Of a stretch of 64,000 nucleotides of DNA, positions 56,415 through 64,000 are shown one piece after another. The position numbers and the translations under genes were made by a program. How positions within the stretch are numbered: the stretch's first letter is position 1; each line of letters starts with the position of its first letter. Origin of the DNA: an uncultured Clostridia bacterium (GTDB lineage Bacteria; Bacillota; Clostridia; Christensenellales; Aristaeellaceae); the NCBI GenBank assembly GCA_947167215.1, contig CAMVHE010000002.1, forward strand, positions 1-64,000, given 5' to 3'. The notes under the pieces were generated by a model. That model saw only the letters and a program-made list of their open reading frames with translations, did not search any database and was not told where the DNA came from.

Positions 56415-56741
56415 TCAGGAAAGGCTTCGGACCATATGGCAGACCTGCGGATTTCCGGAGGGGGTTTCCTGAAAGCCCAGGGAGTGATGCAGAGCGAGGG
56501 AAGCAGCATTATCGGGAAGGATGTCTACCTGAACCTGCCGGTAGCCGCGCTCCCGGAGCAGAGGAAAAAGAAGAGTCAGGGCAGCGGCGGCAATTCCGCG
56601 GCGCCGCATTGCAGGAGCAATGGCAATGCCATAGGAGACTGCATCGCCGCAGGCGGAATGCAGGGTAATGCCGCCGGCATGCCGGCCGTCTGCACGGATG
56701 AAAAAACGGTCCGAATCAATGGGGATGAGTTTGACGTTCAT
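56415..56741 (-). CDS. GNAT family N-acetyltransferase
   Basis: VSYGIAIAPAMRRRGIAAAALTLLFPLLRERGYRQVQVDILPDNAASLALHHSLGFQE. Confidence 0.85.
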   Translation of the reverse strand: MNVKLIPIDSDRFFIRADGRHAGGITLHSACGDAVSYGIAIAPAMRRRGIAAAALTLLFPLLRERGYRQVQVDILPDNAASLALHHSLGFQETPSGNPQVCHMVRSLS

Positions 56742-56765
56742 AATTGTCCCTTTCCTGGTCGCGGA

Positions 56766-56794
56766 TTGACCCGACTATTTGGCAATGATATAAT
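56766..56794 (+). promoter_or_regulatory. Sigma70-type promoter
   Basis: TTGACC-17 nt-TATAAT, ~40 nt upstream of the GtrA-like gene. Confidence 0.75.
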
Positions 56795-56833
56795 ACGCAA
56801 GGCCTCATGGGCTTATAACAAAGGAGAAATAAC

Positions 56834-57334
56834 ATGGAAAAAATAGGAAAAACCCTATGGCACGGGATAGATGTGCTGGCCAGGGCAGTCATCGGCCTGA
56901 TTTCGAAGATTGCCCCCGGCGTTGGGAAAAAGTGTCTGGAACTCTGGGAAAATGAGGAACTGGTAAGCTATCTTTTCGTTGGAGTGGCCACCACCGTGGT
57001 CAATTACGTGGTCTATGTTCTGGTGACCCGCCTGGGGCATATGACATACATGGCGGGAACATGGGTGGCATGGGTCTGCGCGGTGGCCTTCGGATACTGG
57101 GCCAACAAGACTTTCGTATTCAAGACCCACTGCGACAGCGTTCCTGCACTGGTTAAGGAATGCGCCAGCTTCTTTGCTATGCGGCTGGTGTCGCTGGGCA
57201 TGGAAACTTTCCTGATGTGGCTCACGGTGGGCGTGCTCCACTGGCCGGATCTGGTCATGAAGATTGTCATCAACTTTGTGGTGATTGTATTGAATTATCT
57301 GTTTTCCAAGCTGTTTATTTTCCGAAAGAAATAA
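56834..57334 (+). CDS. GtrA-like flippase family protein
   Basis: SYLFVGVATTVVNYVVYVLVTRLG...WVAWVCAVAFGYWANKTFVF...NYLFSKLFIFRKK. Confidence 0.9.
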   Translation: MEKIGKTLWHGIDVLARAVIGLISKIAPGVGKKCLELWENEELVSYLFVGVATTVVNYVVYVLVTRLGHMTYMAGTWVAWVCAVAFGYWANKTFVFKTHCDSVPALVKECASFFAMRLVSLGMETFLMWLTVGVLHWPDLVMKIVINFVVIVLNYLFSKLFIFRKK

Positions 57335-57344
57335 GGAGGCAAAA

Positions 57345-58125
57345 ATGAAAAAACGCATGCTGGCCGTTCTGCTCGTTCTTCTGGTCTGCACGGTAAGTGC
57401 TTTTGCAGACGGCATCCGTGTGAATCCACGGGAAACCATTGCCAACCGGAACCTGTCCGGAGATGTTACCAACATTCTGATTCTGCTCCAGGATGGAGAT
57501 GCAACCAACCTCTGCGCGATCGCCTCCATTAACGGAAAGAGCGGCAAGGGAGTCATAACACAGCTGGACCCGGACCTCATGGTTAATGTGCCGGAAGCGG
57601 GGGATGTGCGCCTAGGTGATGTATACAGCCTGGGAGATGCGAAGAGCCGGGGATTCCTGACAGTTCGGACGGTCAACCAGCTTCTGGATCTCAACATTGC
57701 TACCTATGTAGCCCTTGATATGACCCAGATCCCTGCCCTGGTGGATGCTCTGGAAGGATTTATCTTTACCCCCAGCAAGGAAGAAGATGCTGCCCTGGGC
57801 TTTGATGAGGATACGTGGGCACTCGATGGCGAGCAGACCCTTGCTTATATGCGCCTGAAGCTTGACAGCGAATACCAGGGTTGCGATGGTTCGTCAGGCG
57901 ATGTACGGGGATGTCCTCGGACTGATGGGAGTGGGTTCGGGACTGCTCAAGTCCATGGATACCAACCTGAATGCGATGAGTGCTATTGGCTTTGCCACCT
58001 CGATCCGGGGTGGAAGCGAACACATTGAAATGTCTCTGCCCCGGCCGGAAGATGTGACAGGAACCGATCCGCTGACTGCAGACACGGAGTCCATGCGCGC
58101 CTTCTTTGCGGGTGTCGTATACTGA
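57345..58125 (+). pseudogene. Secreted LytR-CpsA-Psr (LCP)-like protein with apparent 1-nt frameshift at ~57875
   Basis: Signal peptide MKKRMLAVLLVLLVCTVSAFA; LCP layout ending WALDGEQTLAYMRLKLDSEY, then the +1 frame RVAMVRQAMYGDVLGLMG...FFAGVVY*. Confidence 0.7.
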
Positions 58126-58138
58126 GGGAGGAAGAGAA

Positions 58139-58369
58139 ATGCGTTGCGGATGCCCGGAATGCGGCACTTACATGATACAGTCCGAAGGGGATGGCTTTGG
58201 CTGCGTCTGCCCGGATTGCCTGTACCGTTGCCGTGCATGTATGGGGACCAATACGGTGGTCAGCCGGGAGAATCTCCGTTTTTTACAGTTTACTGACAGA
58301 ACCGTGGCAGAGGAGGAACCGGCGGATGAGCCGGAGGGTCCTGTCCGCCCGGAGGACTATATTGACTAG
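58139..58369 (+). CDS. Small Cys-rich (zinc-ribbon-like) protein
   Basis: MRCGCPECGTYMIQSEGDGFGCVCPDCLYRCRACMGTN; RBS GGAGGAAGAG. Confidence 0.7.
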   Translation: MRCGCPECGTYMIQSEGDGFGCVCPDCLYRCRACMGTNTVVSRENLRFLQFTDRTVAEEEPADEPEGPVRPEDYID

Positions 58370-58381
58370 GAGGAAACAGAA

Positions 58382-58831
58382 ATGCTGGCTTTGGGAAGCG
58401 ATCATGCGGGTTTGCCGCTCAAGCGGGAGATTATGGGCTTTCTGGATGAAAATGGCATAGAATACAAGGATTTCGGCACATATACGGAAGACAGCTGCGA
58501 TTATGCGGTGTTTGCAGAACGGGTCTGCCTGGCGATTCAGTCGGGCGAGTGTGAGCAGGGCGTGCTCTGCTGCGGCACCGGTGTGGGCATCAGCATGGCT
58601 GCCAATAAGATGCGCGGCATCCGCTGCGTTGTCTGTACGGACTGCTATTCGGCAAAAATGTCCAGAGAACATAACAACGCCAATGTGCTTGCCATGGGTT
58701 CCCGGGTCGTCGGAGCGGAACTTGCCAAGATGATCGTCGACACCTTCCTGAAAACCGGTTTCCTGGGAGGAAGGCATGAAAGACGGGTTCAGCAGATCAT
58801 GGCGCTCGAGCGTGGAGAGACGCTCCAGTAA
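58382..58831 (+). CDS. rpiB: Ribose-5-phosphate isomerase B
   Basis: LALGSDHAGLPLKREIMGFLDENG...GVLCCGTGVGISMAANKMRGIRCVVCTDCYSAKMSREHNNANVLAMGSRVVG. Confidence 0.95.
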   Translation: MLALGSDHAGLPLKREIMGFLDENGIEYKDFGTYTEDSCDYAVFAERVCLAIQSGECEQGVLCCGTGVGISMAANKMRGIRCVVCTDCYSAKMSREHNNANVLAMGSRVVGAELAKMIVDTFLKTGFLGGRHERRVQQIMALERGETLQ

Positions 58832-58852
58832 CGGAAATAGAGAGAGGTATAC

Positions 58853-61078
58853 ATGGATATCAATGCCTTTATCGCTGCAGAATTTGGAATCAGCGAGAAG
58901 ATAGCATCACAGATTACAGAACTGATTGACGAAGGAAACACCATTCCGTTCATTGCCCGCTACCGCAAGGAACAGACGGGGGAGATGGATGACCAGGGCC
59001 TTCGTGCATTTGGAGAACGGCTGGAGTATCTGCGGGGGCTGAATAAGCGCCGGGACACCATCCTGGCTTCCATTGAGGAGCAGGGCAAGCTGACGCCGGA
59101 ACTGCGCACGAAGATTGAAGAAGCGGCGACCCTGGCCACTCTGGAAGACCTTTATCTGCCTTACCGGCCGAAGCGCCGCACCCGGGCAAGCATTGCCAAG
59201 GAAAAGGGACTTGAGCCGCTGGCGGAGCAGCTGATGCTTCAGCAGCCCCAGGATGATCCGATGCAGCTTGCCGGGGCCTATGTGAATGCGGAACTGGGTG
59301 TGGAAACGGCGGAGGATGCCCTGCAGATGGCAAGGGACATCATCGCCGAAAATATCTCAGACAATGCAGATGCCCGCAGTGATCTGCGCGCGTTGATCCG
59401 GCGCACCGGAGAAATCAGCAGCAAGAAAACGGAAAAGAAGAGCACTGCAGACCGGAAAAAGAAGGGCAATGATGCGGAGGAAGAGGATATTGAAACCAAT
59501 ACCCGCCGCACTGCCGACATTTATGCCCAATATGAGGATTATCACGAGCGTGTGGCTACGGTTGCCAATCACCGGATACTGGCGGTGAACCGCGGCGAAA
59601 AGGAAGGCTTTCTGAAGGTGTCCGTTCTCTGTGATGAAGAGGGTGCGGTTGCACTCCTCTGCAAGCGCTTTATGCGTGGGAACGGCGGATGTGCGCAGCA
59701 GGTCCGGGCTGCGGCAGAGGATGCATGGGAGCGCCTGATTTTCCCGTCACTGGAGCGGGAACTGCGTACCGAGCTGACGGACCGCGCCAATGACGGCGCT
59801 ATCCGGGTATTTGGAGAGAATCTGCATCAGCTGCTGATGCAGCCGCCCATTGCCGGCCATGTGACGCTGGGAATTGACCCGGGATACCAGCATGGATGTA
59901 AGCTTGCCGTCGTGGATGAAACCGGCAAGGTGCTGGATACGGGCATTGCCTACTTTACCCTGCCGGGAAATGAAAAAGGCAAGGAACGCGCGCGCCAGAT
60001 GATCAGCGGTTTCATCCGCAGGTACCATGTGACCGCTATTTCCATCGGCAACGGTACGGCTTCCCGGGAGAGCGAGCAGTTTGTGGCAGATCTGCTGACC
60101 CAGTTCCCCGGTGTTGCTTATATGATAGTCAATGAGGCAGGTGCCAGCGTATGGTCGGCATCGGAAGATGCTACCAAGGAGCTGCCCGATTATACCGTGC
60201 TGGAGCGCGGTGCCATTTCCATTGCAAGACGCATGCAGGATCCGCTTGCGGAACTGGTAAAGATTGATCCGAAGGCGATCGGCGTCGGACAGTATCAGCA
60301 TGATCTCAAACAGGCAGAGCTGGAGAAGACGCTGGCTGGCGTGGTGGAAGACTGTGTGGCGTCTGTCGGCGTGGATATGTCGACGGCTTCTGCTGCACTG
60401 CTGACCCATGTGGCAGGAATCGGAAGGACGCTGGCGGATAACATCGTCGCCTATCGTCAGGAAAACGGCCTCACTTCAAGAGCACAGCTTAAGAAGGTGC
60501 CGAAGCTGGGACCGAAAGCCTTTGAACAGTGTGCGGGCTTCCTGCGGGTACGGGGCTCCGAACCGCTGGATGCCACTGCGGTCCATCCGGAAAGCTATGC
60601 CACTGCCAGGGCGCTGCTGTCCAGGCTGAATATTCCGATGGAAGCTGTCATGGCAGGAGGAATCAAGGGCTTCAAGAGCAAGGTGGAAGACATGGGTGTG
60701 GAGCGGCTTGCAGAGGAACTGGGAGTCGGCGTGCCGACCCTTCGGGATATTGCCAGTGAACTGGAGAAGCCGGGAAGGGATCCGCGTGAGGATCTGCCCC
60801 AGCCCATTCTCCGGCATGACGTGCTGAGCATGGAAGACCTGACTCCGGGAATGAAACTGAAGGGCACGGTCCGCAATGTAACAGACTTTGGAGCGTTCGT
60901 GGACATCGGTGTACACCAGGACGGGCTTGTGCATATCTCCCGGCTGGCGGACCGCTTTGTGCGTAACCCAGGCGATGTGGTCAAGGTAGGCGATCTGGTG
61001 GACGTATGGGTTGTTTCGGTGGATGTCAAGCGCCATCGTATTGCACTTTCCATGGTGGAAAGCAAGATCAATAACTGA
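58853..61078 (+). CDS. tex: Tex family transcription accessory protein (S1 domain)
   Basis: NTIPFIARYRKEQTGEMDDQ; LGIDPGYQHGCKLAVVDETGKVLDT; C-terminal S1 domain GMKLKGTVRNVTDFGAFVDIGVHQDGLVHISRL. Confidence 0.95.
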   Translation: MDINAFIAAEFGISEKIASQITELIDEGNTIPFIARYRKEQTGEMDDQGLRAFGERLEYLRGLNKRRDTILASIEEQGKLTPELRTKIEEAATLATLEDLYLPYRPKRRTRASIAKEKGLEPLAEQLMLQQPQDDPMQLAGAYVNAELGVETAEDALQMARDIIAENISDNADARSDLRALIRRTGEISSKKTEKKSTADRKKKGNDAEEEDIETNTRRTADIYAQYEDYHERVATVANHRILAVNRGEKEGFLKVSVLCDEEGAVALLCKRFMRGNGGCAQQVRAAAEDAWERLIFPSLERELRTELTDRANDGAIRVFGENLHQLLMQPPIAGHVTLGIDPGYQHGCKLAVVDETGKVLDTGIAYFTLPGNEKGKERARQMISGFIRRYHVTAISIGNGTASRESEQFVADLLTQFPGVAYMIVNEAGASVWSASEDATKELPDYTVLERGAISIARRMQDPLAELVKIDPKAIGVGQYQHDLKQAELEKTLAGVVEDCVASVGVDMSTASAALLTHVAGIGRTLADNIVAYRQENGLTSRAQLKKVPKLGPKAFEQCAGFLRVRGSEPLDATAVHPESYATARALLSRLNIPMEAVMAGGIKGFKSKVEDMGVERLAEELGVGVPTLRDIASELEKPGRDPREDLPQPILRHDVLSMEDLTPGMKLKGTVRNVTDFGAFVDIGVHQDGLVHISRLADRFVRNPGDVVKVGDLVDVWVVSVDVKRHRIALSMVESKINN

Positions 61079-61094
61079 ACGAGAGAGGAATTGC

Positions 61095-62483
61095 ATGAAG
61101 ACGGATGTCCTTATAATCGGTGCCGGTCCTGCCGGCATTTTTACAGCACTGGAAATGCTTCGCAAGGGAACCCGGAAGAGCATTGTGATGATTGAAAAGG
61201 GACAGCCGGTGGAAAAACGCCACTGCCCCAAGGCAGTGACGGGCAAGTGCCAGAACTGCCGGCCCTATTGTCATATTACCACCGGATTTTCCGGCGCCGG
61301 CGCTTTTTCGGATGGGAAACTCTCTCTTTCCTGTGAAGTGGGAGGCGATTTCCCGACCCTGGTGGGTACGGAGTTTGCGCAGCAGATTATTGACTACACA
61401 GATGGCATTTACCTGGAATACGGGGCAGATGTTCATGTGGAAGGGATAGGCAATCCGGAAGAAGTACGGGAAATCCGCAAGCGGGCTATCCGGGCGGGTC
61501 TCAAACTGGTGGACTGCCCTATCCGGCATCTTGGTACAGAAAAGGCACAGCGGCTGTATCAGAACCTGGAAGAAGCCCTGTTACAAAAAGGGGTTGAGAT
61601 CCGCTTCGGCACGGAATGCGAAACGCTCATCATGCGGGACGGGGTCTGTCTTGGCGCGGTGGTCCGTAAAGGCCAGCAGCAGGAAGAAATCTTTGCCGAC
61701 CATGTCGTGGTGGCTACCGGCAGACGCGGAGCGGACTGGCTGGAAAAGCTCTGTGCCGCTTACGGCATTGCCCATCAGCCCGGTACGGTGGATATCGGTG
61801 TACGGGTGGAGTGCCGCAATGAAGTCATGGAAGAGGTTAACCGGGTGCTCTATGAGAGCAAGCTTATCGGCTATCCGAAGCCCTTTAAGAATAAAGTGCG
61901 GACCTTCTGCCAGAATCCCGGCGGTTTTGTCAGTCAGGAAAACTATGACAATGACCTGGCGGTGGTTAATGGCCATTCCTATAAAGAGGTCAAGAGCGAC
62001 AATACCAACGTGTCCATCCTCTGCTCCCACAACTTCTCCATCCCCTTTAACCAGCCGATTGCCTATGCGCAGAAGGTGGGCGAGCTGACCAATATGCTGG
62101 CAAACGGACATATTCTGGTGCAGCGCTTTGGCGACATTCTGGATGGAAAACGTACCTGGCAGCAGGAACTCAGCCAGTCCAACGTGAAGCCGACCCTGCC
62201 GGATGCCGTGGCGGGAGATATTACGGCGGCCATGCCGTACCGGGCGATGATCAACATCATTCACTTCATTGAGGCACTGGATATTGTAGTCCCCGGATTT
62301 GCTGCGGCGGAAACGCTGCTCTATTCTCCGGAACTCAAGTTCTATTCCAACCGCGTCAAAATGGATGCGGACCTTAATACCAATGTGCCGGGGCTTCATT
62401 GCCTGGGCGACTCTTCCGGCTGGACCCGCGGTTTGATGATGGCCTCCGCCATGGGCGTGCTGATGGGACGCAAACTTGCTTAA
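61095..62483 (+). CDS. FAD-dependent dehydrogenase (COG2509-type)
   Basis: TDVLIIGAGPAGIFTALEML; GFSGAGAFSDGKLSLS; PGLHCLGDSSGWTRGLMMASAMGVLMG. Start moved to ATG 61095. Confidence 0.9.
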   Translation: MKTDVLIIGAGPAGIFTALEMLRKGTRKSIVMIEKGQPVEKRHCPKAVTGKCQNCRPYCHITTGFSGAGAFSDGKLSLSCEVGGDFPTLVGTEFAQQIIDYTDGIYLEYGADVHVEGIGNPEEVREIRKRAIRAGLKLVDCPIRHLGTEKAQRLYQNLEEALLQKGVEIRFGTECETLIMRDGVCLGAVVRKGQQQEEIFADHVVVATGRRGADWLEKLCAAYGIAHQPGTVDIGVRVECRNEVMEEVNRVLYESKLIGYPKPFKNKVRTFCQNPGGFVSQENYDNDLAVVNGHSYKEVKSDNTNVSILCSHNFSIPFNQPIAYAQKVGELTNMLANGHILVQRFGDILDGKRTWQQELSQSNVKPTLPDAVAGDITAAMPYRAMINIIHFIEALDIVVPGFAAAETLLYSPELKFYSNRVKMDADLNTNVPGLHCLGDSSGWTRGLMMASAMGVLMGRKLA

Positions 62484-63340
62484 AGCAGGGATGCAAGTTC
62501 AGGCGGAAGCGGCTCCGTGATTTCCAGTGTCTTTCCCGTAATGGGCTGCATGCAGCACAGACGTGCGGAATGAAGGGCAAAACGGTCCTGCAGGGACGCA
62601 AGAGGGGTGCCGTAAAGGTAGTCTCCCACCAGCGGACAGCCGATGGAAGCCAGGTGGACCCGGATCTGGTGCGTCCGCCCGGTTTCCAGCCGCAGACGGA
62701 CCAGGGCCCTGTGATGGTGCGCCTCAAGAACGGTATAATGCGTGATGGCAGGCTTTCCGTCAGGATCTACCATGCGTCTTGCTCCGGTGCCGGCTTTGGA
62801 TATGGGTGCGGAGATGACAGCGGATTCCGGTTCGGGAATGCCTTCCGTTATGGCGAGATACTCCCGCAAAAAGGTATTTGAGTGCAGCTGTGTGCTGAGC
62901 AGCCGCTGTGCGTGTGCATGCCGTGCAACGACAAGAAGGCCGGAGGTTCCCTTGTCCAGCCGGTTGACGGGATGAAAGACAAAGCTGCCCGGTTCCTGAT
63001 GAAGTGCATCCGCCAGCAATTCCCGCAGCGTGACCCCGTGATCTCTGCCCGGAAGGGTTGCCAGAGGGGCCGGCTTGCAGACGATGATCATGTCTTCGTC
63101 CAGGTAGCGGATGAGCGGGGAAGACTCGGAGGCGGTTTCCTGGGTTTCAAGACACAGGGTGATCTGATCTCCCGCATGCAGAAGAAACGAGGCATGGACA
63201 GGTTCACCGTTCACGAGAATGCCCTGGTTTACTTTCAGACGGCGGAAAGCATGAGTACCCAGCTGAAAGATTCGCGGTACCAGCGTGCGAACGGGACGCC
63301 CCTCTTCTTCCGGACGGACGACATGGGTAAGTGTGCGCAT
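62480..63340 (-). CDS. RluA family pseudouridine synthase
   Basis: S4-like N-terminus; FHPVNRLDKGTSGLLVVARHAHAQRLL; LRLETGRTHQIRVHLASIGCPLVGDYLYG. Confidence 0.93.
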   Translation of the reverse strand: MRTLTHVVRPEEEGRPVRTLVPRIFQLGTHAFRRLKVNQGILVNGEPVHASFLLHAGDQITLCLETQETASESSPLIRYLDEDMIIVCKPAPLATLPGRDHGVTLRELLADALHQEPGSFVFHPVNRLDKGTSGLLVVARHAHAQRLLSTQLHSNTFLREYLAITEGIPEPESAVISAPISKAGTGARRMVDPDGKPAITHYTVLEAHHHRALVRLRLETGRTHQIRVHLASIGCPLVGDYLYGTPLASLQDRFALHSARLCCMQPITGKTLEITEPLPPELASLL

Positions 63341-63462
63341 AGGCGCTCCTTTCTGTTTGTCAAAGCGGGAAACTGCTGAAACCAAATTGCGGGGAGCGGG
63401 ATGAAAAACAAACGATAATCCGTTTAGTTAGTGAAATGAGAAAAGATTGCGAGGGGATGAAC

Positions 63463-64000
63463 ATGAAGAAGCGCGGAATACTTCTTGGAATTCTGGCGGT
63501 AATACTGGCATGCCTGCCGATGCTGGCATTTGCCTCTGAATATCAGGCACAGATGGCGGCAGGTTTTGCCATCGTGACGAACGGGCGGCTTAATCTGCGC
63601 TCGACAGCATCCTCTGCAAGTACAAGCCTTGGTGTCTATTCCGGCGGATCCTGGGTCCGGCTGATGGGCTATCCCTCCAATGGATGGTGGCCGGTTTCCA
63701 CCACGGACGGCAAGAGCGGCTATATGTACGGTTCCTATCTGACCTTTGCTTCTGCGGAACAAAGCGGACAGGTACGTTACGCCAATGGCGGCTATGTGAA
63801 TCTGCGCAGCGGCCCTTCGCTGGATTACAGCATTGTCGTACAGGTGACCTCCGGAACCAGCCTGACCATTCTGGATGCCTCTTCCGAATGGCTTTATGTG
63901 CGGGCAATCGTGTATGGAGTTTCCTATCAGGGCTATATGCATGAATCCCTTGTCAACAGAGGTTCCGGTTATGCCCAGGTAAGTACCCGCCACGGCGGAA
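63463..64000 (+). CDS. Secreted bacterial SH3-domain protein, truncated by the window edge
   Basis: MKKRGILLGILAVILACLPMLAFAS signal peptide; two SH3 repeats (NGRLNLRSTASSASTSLGVYSGG...; NGGYVNLRSGPSLDYSIVVQVTSG...); no stop before 64000. Confidence 0.85.
   Translation, partial: MKKRGILLGILAVILACLPMLAFASEYQAQMAAGFAIVTNGRLNLRSTASSASTSLGVYSGGSWVRLMGYPSNGWWPVSTTDGKSGYMYGSYLTFASAEQSGQVRYANGGYVNLRSGPSLDYSIVVQVTSGTSLTILDASSEWLYVRAIVYGVSYQGYMHESLVNRGSGYAQVSTRHGG

Noticed and set aside
57870-57880. Programmed +1 frameshift in the LCP-like gene
   Set aside because: Site (UAC C AGG) does not match a known +1 shift signal; sequencing error or mutation is simpler.
1-64000. tRNA, rRNA, IS element or prophage genes
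   Set aside because: Looked for T-loop-like motifs, transposase and phage structural motifs; none convincing by eye. A tRNAscan/Infernal run would be needed to be sure.

Overview
64 kb of moderately GC-rich, gene-dense bacterial DNA with a Clostridia/Firmicutes-like gene repertoire (inferred from gene families only; no species call). Blocks, left to right: (1) a broken MATE-type exporter whose reading frame runs into the C-terminal half of a TRAP-type permease (57-1977). (2) A family-1 sugar ABC importer (SBP plus two permeases) and a YesN/YesM-like two-component system (2229-9298). (3) An unusual carbohydrate/hydroxyacid locus (9496-23947): ThuA-like, Gfo/Idh, FucI/AraA-like isomerase, class II aldolase, PfkB kinase, GlcD/AGPS-like flavoprotein, GlcF-like Fe-S protein, FGGY kinase, EtfB, EtfA, IolB-like, LarA-like and a D-2-hydroxyacid dehydrogenase. 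This is my best candidate for an undescribed catabolic system. (4) A mixed block: polytopic membrane protein, methyltransferase, PD-(D/E)XK-DinG/XPD helicase, CapA-like, NYN-LOTUS protein, secreted proteins, AzlCD, VanW. (5) An XpaC/TelA/LemA/TPM/ECF-sigma envelope cluster. (6) A QueT-like gene behind a sequence closely matching a preQ1-I riboswitch. (7) A surface-glycopolymer cluster led by a 1298-aa double GT-C/PMT-like protein. (8) A housekeeping end: RpiB, Tex, FAD dehydrogenase, RluA. Two genes (MATE, LCP-like) carry apparent 1-nt frameshifts. I saw no tRNA, rRNA, CRISPR array, transposase or prophage module. Function calls come from reading motifs by eye, not from database searches.
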